A DNA stretch of 62,115 bases, taken from NCBI GenBank assembly GCA_937910235.1, contig CALENB010000232.1, positions 1 through 62,115 on the forward strand. Reading direction: 5' to 3'. The notes beneath the pieces are model-generated. The model saw only the letters and a list, made by a program, of their open reading frames with translations, was not told the DNA's origin and did not search any database. The position numbers and the translations under genes were made by a program. Of this stretch, positions 18,568 to 26,958 are shown piece after piece (the first letter of the stretch is position 1; each line of letters opens with the position of its first letter). This DNA comes from an uncultured Myxococcales bacterium. Its GTDB lineage: Bacteria; Myxococcota_A; UBA9042.

Positions 18568-18600
18568 TTGACCGGCATCAAGCGGTCTGATCTAGGTCAA
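18568..18600 (+). promoter_or_regulatory. Two tandem FNR/NNR-type boxes upstream of norC
   Basis: TTGACCGGCATCAA (18568-18581) matches TTGAY-N4-RTCAA perfectly. CTGATCTAGGTCAA (18587-18600) matches at all but the first base. The centres are 19 bp apart, about two helical turns. A possible -10 element (CCTAAT, 18607-18612) lies downstream, about 70 bp before the norC start. This suggests oxygen- or NO-responsive control by the FNR-family protein encoded at 58810-59556. Confidence 0.8.
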
Positions 18601-18682
18601 TCGCATCCTAATGTAGTGCGCTTTCTTACTCCCGCTACGGTCTCCAGCGCGCTCGGCGCGTCGCCGTAGGGGAGGAATCAAG

Positions 18683-19390
18683 ATGCTGTCAAAGTCAGCT
18701 GCCAAGGCCTTTTTCATCGGCGGCACCGTCATCGTCTCGGCGGTATTCGTAGGCCTCACGGTCGACACCCTGAGTCAGGTCCCAGCGCGCAGCAACGCGG
18801 CTGAGATGACCGAGGCGGTCAAGCGTGGGCACGATCTCTGGACCGATAACAACTGCATGGGGTGCCACACCATCCTTGGTGAGGGGGCGTACTACGCGCC
18901 CGAGCTGACCAAGGTCGTGGAGCGGCGCGGCGCGGCCTGGATGAAGGTGTTCATCAAGGACCCGCAGGCGATGTATCCCGGTCGTCGCAAGATGGTGAAG
19001 TACGACTTCAACGACGGTGAGATCGACGACCTCATCGCGTTCTTCACCTGGATCGGCCGCATCGACGCCAACGGGTTCCCGCCCAAGCCCGACATGGTGC
19101 CCGGCGTGGCGCCTGGTGCGGCGGTCGTGGACGCCAAGACCGCGCATGCCGGCTCCCCAGAGACGTTCACGACCCTGTGCGTCGCCTGTCATGCCATGGC
19201 CGGCAGCGGTGGCAACGTCGGTCCTGCGCTCGATGGCGTCGGCGATCGCTACGACGCGAAGACCCTCGACACTTGGCTGCGCGACCCGCCAGCGGTCAAG
19301 CCGGGCACCAAGATGCCCAAGCTGCCGTTGACGGACGCTCAGCGCGCCGCACTGGTGACATACCTGCTCACCAAAAAAGCGAAGAACTAG
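18683..19390 (+). CDS. norC: Nitric oxide reductase subunit C with a second cytochrome c domain
   Basis: NorC is the membrane-anchored cytochrome c that feeds electrons to NorB. A GGAGGAA ribosome site precedes the ATG. An N-terminal membrane helix (about 9-27) is followed by the NorC domain with CMGCH (58-62) and the family stretch LGEGAYYAPELT. Met104 is a candidate axial ligand. A second haem motif, CVACH (166-170), is followed by GNVGPALDGVG and a ligand-type Met in GTKMPKLP (Met211). The protein is 235 aa, against about 150 aa for ordinary mono-haem NorC. The extra domain may replace a soluble donor. Confidence 0.93.
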   Translation: MLSKSAAKAFFIGGTVIVSAVFVGLTVDTLSQVPARSNAAEMTEAVKRGHDLWTDNNCMGCHTILGEGAYYAPELTKVVERRGAAWMKVFIKDPQAMYPGRRKMVKYDFNDGEIDDLIAFFTWIGRIDANGFPPKPDMVPGVAPGAAVVDAKTAHAGSPETFTTLCVACHAMAGSGGNVGPALDGVGDRYDAKTLDTWLRDPPAVKPGTKMPKLPLTDAQRAALVTYLLTKKAKN

Positions 19391-19448
19391 CCGGAAAATC
19401 AAGCCCAAAGCCCGCGCGCCCTCCTGCGCGCAGGGTGCCCAGCCCCAG

Positions 19449-20906
19449 ATGGAGGCCGCCGTGACCGTCCCAACCGACACCCTCAGCCCAGGCAGCAGCG
19501 CGGGCAACCCTGCCAGCAGCGCGGGCGCCACCTTCAACCGCAGCGGCTCTCAGATGCTCGCCTGGGCGTTCTTCGCCACGTGCATGGGCTTGCTTGCGCT
19601 GCAGCTCGTCTACGGCTTCATCATGGGTTTCGCCCATATGGGCTACGACGGCCTGCACGAGTGGCTACCCTTCAACACCGCGCGCGCCAGCCACACCAAC
19701 CTCCTGGTCGTGTGGTTGCTCGCCGGGTTCATGGGCGCCGCCTACTGGATCATCCCCGAGGAGTGCGAGCGAGAGCTCTATAGCGTCAAGGCTGGCTGGC
19801 TGCAGTGGGGTTCGCTGGTGGTGGTCTCGGTCATCGCGCTCGTTGGCTTTCACTTCAACTGGTGGGAGGGCCGCAAGTTCCTCGAGATCCCGCGCCCGCT
19901 CGACTTTCTCGTCGTGGTCAACGTGCTGCTCTTCATCGGCAACATCGGCCTCACGATCTGGAAAGCGCCGCGCATGACCACGACGTCCATCGTGCTGTAT
20001 TTCGGCCTCTTCGCCGCCGCGCTGCTGTACCTGCCGGGCATGATCCCGTTCGACAATCAGGTCCACGACTCCTACTTCCGCTGGTGGGTGGTGCACTTGT
20101 GGGTGGAAGGGGTCTGGGAGCTCATCATGGGCGCCATCCTGAGTTACCTGCTGATCAAGATGACGGGCGTGGATCGCGAGATCTTGGAGAAGTGGCTCTA
20201 CATCATCGTCGGCGTCACGTTCCTCAGCGGCGTGCTCGGCACCGGACACCACTACTACTACATCGGCACCCCCCGCTACTGGCTCATGATCGGCGGTATC
20301 TTCTCCGCCCTTGAGCCGCTCGCCTTCCTCGGCATGGCGATCTGGGCCATCGGCGTCGCCCGCCGCGGTGGCCGGCAGCATCCCAACTCCATCGCGCTGA
20401 CGTGGTCGGTCGGTTGCGCCGTCATGAGCTTCGTCGGCGCCGGTTTCCTGGGCTTTGCGCACACCCTGCCACAGGTCAACATCTGGACACACGGCACCCT
20501 CGTCACCGCGATGCACGGTCACATGGCCTTCTGGGGCGCCTACGCCATGATCGTCCTGTCGCTCATCGCCTACGCCCTGCCGGAGATGACGGGCCGCAAG
20601 CTCTACGCCGGCTGGCGCGCGACTTGGGCCTTCTGGGTCAGCAACATCGGCATGATCGCGATGACGGGCGCTTTTGCGGTCGCTGGCATCGCGCAGGTCT
20701 ACTTGGAGCGCAAGGCGGGCCTGGATTTTCTGGTGGTGCAGGAGAGTCTGGAGGTGCATTTCCTCGGCCTGATCCTCGCCGCGACGCTGTTCTCGACGGG
20801 CCTGGGCCTGTTCATGTGGGATTTTGTCCGCTACGGCTTGCCGCGTCCCTCACCGGATAAACCCGTGACCGGACAGGTGACTGAGGCGGTGAAGGCCGCA
20901 GCATGA
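19449..20906 (+). CDS. norB: Nitric oxide reductase subunit B (cNOR catalytic subunit)
   Basis: NorB reduces two NO to N2O at a haem b3/FeB centre in the inner membrane. The 485-aa, roughly 12-helix protein keeps the key ligands: His82 and His358 for haem b, His356 for haem b3, His216, His267 and His268 for FeB, with Glu220 near the site. Motifs are HLWVEGVWEL and GTGHHYYYIG. There is no quinol-oxidising N-terminal extension, so it is cNOR, consistent with norC upstream. The ATG at 19449 has no clear ribosome site. A GTG at 19461 preceded by GGAGG may be the real start, 4 codons shorter. Confidence 0.97.
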   Translation: MEAAVTVPTDTLSPGSSAGNPASSAGATFNRSGSQMLAWAFFATCMGLLALQLVYGFIMGFAHMGYDGLHEWLPFNTARASHTNLLVVWLLAGFMGAAYWIIPEECERELYSVKAGWLQWGSLVVVSVIALVGFHFNWWEGRKFLEIPRPLDFLVVVNVLLFIGNIGLTIWKAPRMTTTSIVLYFGLFAAALLYLPGMIPFDNQVHDSYFRWWVVHLWVEGVWELIMGAILSYLLIKMTGVDREILEKWLYIIVGVTFLSGVLGTGHHYYYIGTPRYWLMIGGIFSALEPLAFLGMAIWAIGVARRGGRQHPNSIALTWSVGCAVMSFVGAGFLGFAHTLPQVNIWTHGTLVTAMHGHMAFWGAYAMIVLSLIAYALPEMTGRKLYAGWRATWAFWVSNIGMIAMTGAFAVAGIAQVYLERKAGLDFLVVQESLEVHFLGLILAATLFSTGLGLFMWDFVRYGLPRPSPDKPVTGQVTEAVKAAA

Positions 20907-21721
20907 GCGCCAGCGTCACCACCACCAAGAGCAGCGAGCCGGGCGTGGTGGACTTGCCCTGGTATCACGCGGTTGGAGACGAGGTCGCGGTCTTTGAGGC
21001 GTGCGTGGGTCGTGGCCTACCGCTGCTGCTGAAGGGGCCGACGGGCTGCGGTAAATCACGGCTAGTGGCGCATATGGCGGCCAAGCTGGGTCGCCCCCTC
21101 ATCACGGTCGCGTGTCACGACGACACCTCCGCGGCTGATTTACTGGGCCGCTGGCTGGTGCAGGGCGGCGACACCGTGTGGCAGGACGGTCCCGTGACCC
21201 GGGCGGTGCGCACCGGCGCGCTGCTCTATCTCGACGAGATCGCCGAGGCGCGACCCGACGTGGTCGTGGTGCTGCATCCGCTGACAGACCACCGCAAAGA
21301 GATCTTCCTCGATAGCCATGACGAGACGGTGGTCGCCGCGCCGGGCTTTGCCCTGGTCGCCAGCTTCAACCCCGGCTATCAGCGCGGACTGAAAGAGCTG
21401 AAACCCTCGACCCGGCAGCGTTTTGTGGCGCTGAGCATGGGGTATCCGGACGCCGTCGTCGAAGCCCGGGTCGTGGTCGCCGAGAGCGGAATCGACGAGC
21501 GTCGCGCCAAGCGCATCGTCTCGCTGGGCCGCAAGCTGCGCGGGCTGGAGGAGCTGGGGCTCGCCGAGCCCGCATCGACCCGGCTGCTGGTCGACGCTGC
21601 GCATCTGATGGTCGGGGGGATGGAGCCGCGGCTGGCCTGCCGGGTCGCCCTGGCCGAGCCGTTGAGCGACGACGTCGAGGTCATCGAAGCCCTCAATGAT
21701 GTGATCGCCCTGGCATTTTAG
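20903..21721 (+). CDS. norQ: NorQ/CbbQ-type AAA+ ATPase
   Basis: This MoxR-related AAA+ protein activates or assembles NOR, probably inserting the non-haem iron, together with NorD. The 272-aa protein has Walker A GPTGCGKS (45-52) and Walker B LLYLDE (107-112). SFNPGYQRGLKELKPSTRQRF is the family-specific region around the sensor. The start codon overlaps the norB stop by 4 bp (ATGA), so translation is coupled. Cytoplasmic. Confidence 0.95.
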   Translation: MSASVTTTKSSEPGVVDLPWYHAVGDEVAVFEACVGRGLPLLLKGPTGCGKSRLVAHMAAKLGRPLITVACHDDTSAADLLGRWLVQGGDTVWQDGPVTRAVRTGALLYLDEIAEARPDVVVVLHPLTDHRKEIFLDSHDETVVAAPGFALVASFNPGYQRGLKELKPSTRQRFVALSMGYPDAVVEARVVVAESGIDERRAKRIVSLGRKLRGLEELGLAEPASTRLLVDAAHLMVGGMEPRLACRVALAEPLSDDVEVIEALNDVIALAF

Positions 21722-21779
21722 GGCGTCGTCCGGCTGGCATGCCACGGCGCGATAACGCCGGCATTCTGGGATGTGAGCG

Positions 21780-23573
21780 ATGGACGACGAAGCCCCCAAA
21801 TTCGATCTCGACTTTGAAGAGCGCATCTTCGGCCGCATGTGGCGGTGGTGGACGACCCGTCGCGCCGCGCCGCCGCCGACCGGCGCCGTGTCTTGGCAGA
21901 CCATGGCGCGCCGCCTGAGCATCATCGCCAGCGTCTTTGCGGGTCGCCCGGTGCAGGTCAAACCCGCCGAAGGCGTCGGTGGATCGCGCGGCGCGAGCGT
22001 GCTGGTGCCGCAGCCCTTTGTCCTGCCGATGGTGGCGCCAGAGGGTGGCAGTAACCCCGAACACGCGGCCTCCCACGAGCGACTGACGGCGGAAGCCTTG
22101 GTGCTGCGTGTGGTGGTAGGGGGCGCCATGCTGGCTAGCGAAGAGGACGGCAGCGGCACCAACGCGCCGCCCGGTGACGCGCCCAGTGACCCGGTGGCCT
22201 GGCGCGCCCATCTCGACCGCACCCTGGCCGCGTTGGACGCCGCGCTCGCTGGGTTCGCCGCGCGCCGCGCCGCGATCGCCGCGCAATTACCGCCTGATTT
22301 CAAGCTGTGGGGTGGCCCGCTGAACGCCGACGCCGGCGCGAGCGCGGCGGCTGGGGACCTGCCCGAGACCGAGCCGCCGCCGCCCGTGGCCGGTGGCGAT
22401 GAGATCGACGGTGGCGCGCGGGATGACGTGCAGATCGTGCCCTTCGATGAAAACGCCGACGCCGACGGCGTGGCCATGCCGGCTGTCGAGCAGGTGCAGA
22501 CCCTCGACAGCTACAAGGGCGGGCGGCGCACGCTCGATGGTCACGATGAGCTGGAAGACCACCAAGACGCGCTCGAAGAGGTCGACATGCGCGAGATGTT
22601 TCGCGGTGGCGCGGGCGTGAGCGGCGTCTATCGGGTCGATGTGGACGGGCTGCTCGGCATCCCAGACGTCGACGGCGAAGCGGACGGCGGCGTCGCCTAC
22701 GACGAGTGGGACGTGCGCCGCGGCGCCTATCGCAAAGACTGGGTGCGGGTGTTTCCGATGCGGCACACGTTGACCGATCCGGCGTGGGCGAAGGACGCCC
22801 TGCATCGTCGTCGCCGCGAGGTGCGGCAGGTGTTGCGGGAGGTCGACGAACGGCTGCGGCGCCGCCGTCGGCGCGGGCGGCAGCTCGACGGCGCCGAGAT
22901 CGACCTCGCCGCGGTGGTCGCCGGCCACGCCGATCGCGCCGCGGGTCGCACCCCGGACCCGCGGATGTATGTGGCGCCGCGGCCCCGCGAACGCGACCTC
23001 GCCGTCACTGTGCTGATCGACCGCAGCCTCTCATCGGGCGCCTGGCTGGAGGGCGAGCGGGTGCTCGATCTTGAGCGGGACGCCTGTCTGGTGCTGGGCG
23101 AGGTGGCCTGGCAGCTCGGCGATGACCTGCAGGTCTTGGCTTTTGCCAGCCACACCCGCCATCGCTGCGAAGTCGTGGAGGTGAAGGGCTGGCGCGACAC
23201 CTGGCCCGCCGCGCGCGCCCGCCTCGGAGGTCTGGCGCCGCGGGGCTACACCCGCCTGGGCCCGGCCTTGCGCCACGCCACGGCGGGGCTCCGTGCCCAC
23301 CCGGCCCACGATCGGCTGCTGCTGCTCATCACCGACGGCAAACCCACCGACCACGATCGCTACGAAGGCCGACACGGCTTGGCTGATGTGCGGCAGGCCG
23401 TGCGCGAAGCCGCGCGCGACGGGGTCTCTGTGCACGCCCTGTGCATCGCCGGCAGCGCCGCGACGGTGCTCACCGCCCAGTTTGGCGCGGGTCGATGGAC
23501 GCTGTTGCGGCACGGCGGCGAGCTGCCAATGGCGCTCGGCTCGGCCTTGGCGCGATGGCATGTCGCCAGTTGA
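21780..23573 (+). CDS. norD: NorD-type von Willebrand A domain protein
   Basis: NorD partners NorQ in NOR maturation. The 597-aa protein has a long N-terminal region with an acidic, low-complexity middle part. A C-terminal VWA domain (from about 400) has the metal-adhesion motif DRSLS in VLIDRSLSSG, then TRLGPALRHA and LLLITDGKPTDHDRYEG. The last block is strongly conserved in NorD/CbbO proteins. It lies 58 bp after norQ and ends the operon. The next gene is convergent. Confidence 0.93.
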   Translation: MDDEAPKFDLDFEERIFGRMWRWWTTRRAAPPPTGAVSWQTMARRLSIIASVFAGRPVQVKPAEGVGGSRGASVLVPQPFVLPMVAPEGGSNPEHAASHERLTAEALVLRVVVGGAMLASEEDGSGTNAPPGDAPSDPVAWRAHLDRTLAALDAALAGFAARRAAIAAQLPPDFKLWGGPLNADAGASAAAGDLPETEPPPPVAGGDEIDGGARDDVQIVPFDENADADGVAMPAVEQVQTLDSYKGGRRTLDGHDELEDHQDALEEVDMREMFRGGAGVSGVYRVDVDGLLGIPDVDGEADGGVAYDEWDVRRGAYRKDWVRVFPMRHTLTDPAWAKDALHRRRREVRQVLREVDERLRRRRRRGRQLDGAEIDLAAVVAGHADRAAGRTPDPRMYVAPRPRERDLAVTVLIDRSLSSGAWLEGERVLDLERDACLVLGEVAWQLGDDLQVLAFASHTRHRCEVVEVKGWRDTWPAARARLGGLAPRGYTRLGPALRHATAGLRAHPAHDRLLLLITDGKPTDHDRYEGRHGLADVRQAVREAARDGVSVHALCIAGSAATVLTAQFGAGRWTLLRHGGELPMALGSALARWHVAS

Positions 23574-23604
23574 TTGGGCCGCGCCTCTCGTCAGTGTGAG
23601 CGTC

Positions 23605-24792
23605 TCAACCGACCGTCAGGGTCACGGTCATGCTGCCGTCGTAGCCCGTCAGCCCAGCCGACGCCTTCTCCAGGCTCACAGCGCCGGACTTGGTCGTGCA
23701 GCGCGCTTGCAGCCCATAACTCCCGGCCGTTAGCGCCTGCCAGTCGTAGTGCCAGAGCGTCCAGATATCGGCGCCAGGCGCGTAGTCGAGCACCGCTGGC
23801 TGCCAGGCGCCGGCGTCGATTCGCACATCCACGGCCACCACCGGGTCAGATCCTGCAAACGCCGTACCCTGCAGCCGCACCAACCCCAGCGGCAGCTTGG
23901 CGCCCGTGGCAGGCGAGCGCACCAGCGTGTTGGGTTTGTAGGAGGCGTCATCCGACCACCCCGTCTCTTCCCAATAGCCGACGAAGGCGGTGTCGAGGAA
24001 CTCAAGGCTGGTGAGCCATTTTGGGTTCTTGGTGCCATACCGACCAGGCAACAGCAGGCGCGCTGGGTAGCCGTGATCGAGCGGGATCGGCGCGCCATTC
24101 ATCTGCCAAACCAGCCAAATCGGGCGCTGCAGGTCGGTGACGGGGACGGCGGTGGCGTAGCCGTCCGCCGCGCCGAGCTTCAACGTCGTCACGCCCTTGG
24201 GCACCTGCACGCCGAGCTTCGCCAAGATGTCGACCAGCGGCAGGCCGGTCCAGATCGCGTTGGAGATGGAGCCGTGATACGGGCTGGCGCTGATGCACTC
24301 CAGCGTGTGCTCCTTCTCCTTGGCTTGCAGCGATCCGAGCAGCTTTGCGGTGATGGTCCCGAGCGGCTTGCCGCGATCGATGAGCGCGATCGACCACGTC
24401 GAGATGTCGATGTGCGGCGTCGTGCAGCAGCTCGTGACGAAGTGATCGGCGTTGGGCGTGATGGGTGGAATCGGCGCCGGGAGGCCCGTCGCGACATCCA
24501 TCGTGGCATCTGTCGCGGCATCTGTCGCGGCATCTGTCGCGGCATCCGTGGCGGCGTCTATCGCCGCGTCCGGGGCCGCCGTCGCATCGAGACTCGCGGC
24601 GTCTGCCGCCCCCCCGTCGGTGGTCACGCCGGCGCCCCCGCTGGGCACGTTGCCGCCGTCCGAACCGCCGCCGCCCGTCACGTCCGATGGGCTTTGCCCC
24701 TGTTTTTCCGGGCCGCACGCCGCCAAGGTCGCCACCGCGCCGAGGCCAAGGAGGAGGTTGCGTCGGGAGATTACCGGGGTGTCATCAGTCAT
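23605..24792 (-). CDS. Sulfite-oxidase-family molybdopterin oxidoreductase, Tat-type lipoprotein
   Basis: The 395-aa protein begins with SRRNLLLG, a twin-arginine signal, and a lipobox LAAC (Cys26). It should therefore be exported folded with its cofactor and lipid-anchored. A low-complexity linker of DAAT repeats (about 65-102) follows. The oxidoreductase molybdopterin-binding domain has TLECISASP with Cys166 as the likely Mo ligand, then NAIWTGLPLVDIL, PLDHGYPARLLLPGRYG and WLTSLEFLD. A C-terminal Ig-like dimerisation domain is present. Substrate unknown: sulfite, methionine sulfoxide and other S/N-oxides are all possible. No haem or partner subunit is adjacent. It converges on norD. Confidence 0.87.
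   Translation of the reverse strand: MTDDTPVISRRNLLLGLGAVATLAACGPEKQGQSPSDVTGGGGSDGGNVPSGGAGVTTDGGAADAASLDATAAPDAAIDAATDAATDAATDAATDATMDVATGLPAPIPPITPNADHFVTSCCTTPHIDISTWSIALIDRGKPLGTITAKLLGSLQAKEKEHTLECISASPYHGSISNAIWTGLPLVDILAKLGVQVPKGVTTLKLGAADGYATAVPVTDLQRPIWLVWQMNGAPIPLDHGYPARLLLPGRYGTKNPKWLTSLEFLDTAFVGYWEETGWSDDASYKPNTLVRSPATGAKLPLGLVRLQGTAFAGSDPVVAVDVRIDAGAWQPAVLDYAPGADIWTLWHYDWQALTAGSYGLQARCTTKSGAVSLEKASAGLTGYDGSMTVTLTVG
24487..24570 (-). repeat. 12-bp tandem repeats encoding the DAAT linker
   Basis: Imperfect 12-bp units related to cgcggcatctgt repeat about six times inside the Mo-oxidoreductase gene. They encode the Asp-Ala-Ala-Thr linker between the lipid anchor and the catalytic domain. 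Such repeats are prone to length change by slippage. Confidence 0.8.
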
Positions 24793-24845
24793 GGCTCACG
24801 ATAGCACGCGACAGGATTGCGCGAGATCGCAAAGCGCACGCGCCG

Positions 24846-24885
24846 GCACCCAACCGCATCGCGCCGCACCCAACCGCATCGCGCC
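24846..24885. repeat. 20-bp direct repeat, two copies
   Basis: gcacccaaccgcatcgcgcc occurs twice in a row in the 122-bp gap between the M28 peptidase and the Mo-oxidoreductase genes. No other feature is visible in that gap. Confidence 0.9.
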
Positions 24886-24914
24886 GCGCGCACACGCACC
24901 GATCGAGCCGGCGC

Positions 24915-26747
24915 CTACGGCAAGCAATGACCTAGGCCCGGCGTGGCGCTGTACGGATCCATCACGCAGGTGCCAGCTGTGCACGCATGTGTGGCATCAC
25001 ACGGCGCGCGACACGCGGCGGCCTCGCTCGTCGGCCCATAGATGCAATCCAACCCTGCCGTACATTGGCCCCAAGACATCGGCTGGCAGGCGGCTCCTTC
25101 GCCGATCTTGCCTAGCGCCATGCAGGTGTGGGTGTCGCGCAGCTTCTCTGTGTCGACAAACCCGCCAGCGCACATCAGGCCAGCGCCGCAGCTGGTCGCC
25201 GCGAACGGATCGCACGCCTTGAGGCATAAGCCGACGTTGTGGGGCGCGACGCTGCCGCCGTAGATGCGACGTCCCATCGCGACGCACGCTTCGTCCTTGG
25301 CGCAGACGGCCTTCGTGGCGCAAGGCCGCAGGCAGTGTCGCGTGGTTGGCGTGACAGGCACGACGCCCCACGGCGAGCAGAACAGCCCCGCGCCGCAGGT
25401 GTCATCGCCGAGCTTGTTCTTGGTGCGGGTGCAGGCTGCATAGAGCCCGGCGGGTTTGTCGAAGACCGGCATACACGTCGGCATCCAACGCTGCCCCTCC
25501 GCCCACGGCGTGCACTTCTTGCCGGCAGCACAGTCTTGGTTGTCGAGGCTGCAGACCGGCACCTCGGGCGCCACCGCCTTGCCACCATCGGCTTTGAGCA
25601 GCCCAACCACCGCCGTGACGGTGGCTTTGACGATGCCCAAAGCGAACGAGTGGTCGAGTCGGTCGACCGTGTCGCTGCCCCCGGTGCAGTGGTAGTGCGT
25701 GTTTCGAAAGTTGGCGGTGTCCGTGATCATGATCCCCGGGTAGCCCTCTGCCCAGTACGAGGTGTGGTCGGAGCGGCGCAGGTCGGCGAACGTTGACGAC
25801 TCCATGAACTCCGCCGACAGCTCAACTGGCAGCGCCGGCACGCCGAGCTTCACCGAGGCCGCGATGAACGCCTCCGCCGCGGCCTTGCTCTTGTCGCCGA
25901 AGATGACCGCGATGAAGTCGCCCGCCTTCTTGTTGGCCCACCAGTACTTGCCAGCCTCGGCGAAGATGACGTCAAATCCCGCAGGAAGCGCCTGTGTGTC
26001 GGGCTTCTTGCTCGCAAACCCGATCATCTCGTAGTCCATCACAGCGACGACGCTGCGCCCGGCCTTGGCGAGCTGCACCGCGTGGTGGAACGACCCCGTC
26101 AAGCCGCGCTCCTCTTCGTCCCAAAACACGATCTGCAGCGTGCGCGCGTGGTCGTAGCGCGCCAGGGCGGCCGCGGCCTGCAACGCGCCCGCGACGCCGG
26201 TGCCGTTGTCGTCGGCCGCCGGGCACTTGGGCACGCCGTCGTAGTGGCCGCCGATGATGACGATCTCGTCGGCCTTCGCGGTGCCGACTCGCTCACCGAT
26301 GACGTTGGTGCCGATGCCATACGACTGCTCCGTCACCTTGAATTTCAGGGCTGTCAGCCGCTCGACCAGCATCTTTCGCACCGCCGCGTGGTGCGCCGAA
26401 CCCGTCGGTCGTGGTGCGGCGATGAACGTGAGGTCCTTCAGGTAGCCGGCCTGGTCGACGCAGGCGGCGGCGCTGGCGGGGTCGCCGTCCGTGCACACCG
26501 CCGCAGCGGCCGTATCGTCGCAGCCCGAATCATCGGCGCATCCCGCGTCGCTCGCCGCCCCGTCCTCGTTGCGTGCGTCGTTGTCTGCGGTTGTGCTCGT
26601 GTCCTTGGCGGGCGGCGTGGTCTTGGTGTCGCAGCCGAGCAGCGACGCCGCGCCGAGCAGCACCGCCGCGCCGAGCAGCCACGTCACGGCGGGCAGGCGC
26701 CGCGTGGCGGCGTGTGCGGTGTGTCGAGGGGGGCTAAGTCGATCCAT
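24915..26747 (-). CDS. M28-family zinc peptidase lipoprotein with Cys-rich C-terminus
   Basis: Predicted secreted aminopeptidase. The 610-aa protein starts after a GGAGAG ribosome site. The signal ends ASLLGC (lipobox), and an Asp/Thr-rich linker follows. The M28 domain (about 90-380) keeps the metal and catalytic residues: His and Asp in GGHYD, Asp in ADDNGTGVA, the Glu pair in WDEEERG, Asp in MDYEMIG and a late His in RNTHYHCTGG. After about residue 390 comes a disulfide-rich tail of repeated CxxGxxC-like modules (CGAGLFC, CGAGLMC, CTAGLDC), as in the other lipoproteins here. Function is probably peptide scavenging outside the cell. Confidence 0.9.
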   Translation of the reverse strand: MDRLSPPRHTAHAATRRLPAVTWLLGAAVLLGAASLLGCDTKTTPPAKDTSTTADNDARNEDGAASDAGCADDSGCDDTAAAAVCTDGDPASAAACVDQAGYLKDLTFIAAPRPTGSAHHAAVRKMLVERLTALKFKVTEQSYGIGTNVIGERVGTAKADEIVIIGGHYDGVPKCPAADDNGTGVAGALQAAAALARYDHARTLQIVFWDEEERGLTGSFHHAVQLAKAGRSVVAVMDYEMIGFASKKPDTQALPAGFDVIFAEAGKYWWANKKAGDFIAVIFGDKSKAAAEAFIAASVKLGVPALPVELSAEFMESSTFADLRRSDHTSYWAEGYPGIMITDTANFRNTHYHCTGGSDTVDRLDHSFALGIVKATVTAVVGLLKADGGKAVAPEVPVCSLDNQDCAAGKKCTPWAEGQRWMPTCMPVFDKPAGLYAACTRTKNKLGDDTCGAGLFCSPWGVVPVTPTTRHCLRPCATKAVCAKDEACVAMGRRIYGGSVAPHNVGLCLKACDPFAATSCGAGLMCAGGFVDTEKLRDTHTCMALGKIGEGAACQPMSWGQCTAGLDCIYGPTSEAAACRAPCDATHACTAGTCVMDPYSATPGLGHCLP

Positions 26748-26958
26748 GATGAGACTCTCCGCCGCTGGCGCATCGCGCGCGTCGCGGCTGTTGTGTGCGT
26801 TGGGGGTGCTCGGCTGAGGCCGCGGCTACTATCCTGATGGGGGCCTTGAGCATCGCAGACCCGTTCGTCGGCTGGCAACCGCCAGCAGACTCGGTGGCCA
26901 GCGTTGACCCAAGCAGCTAGTGTCTGTTTGGGGGCAGCGCTCAACTCTGGAGGACATC

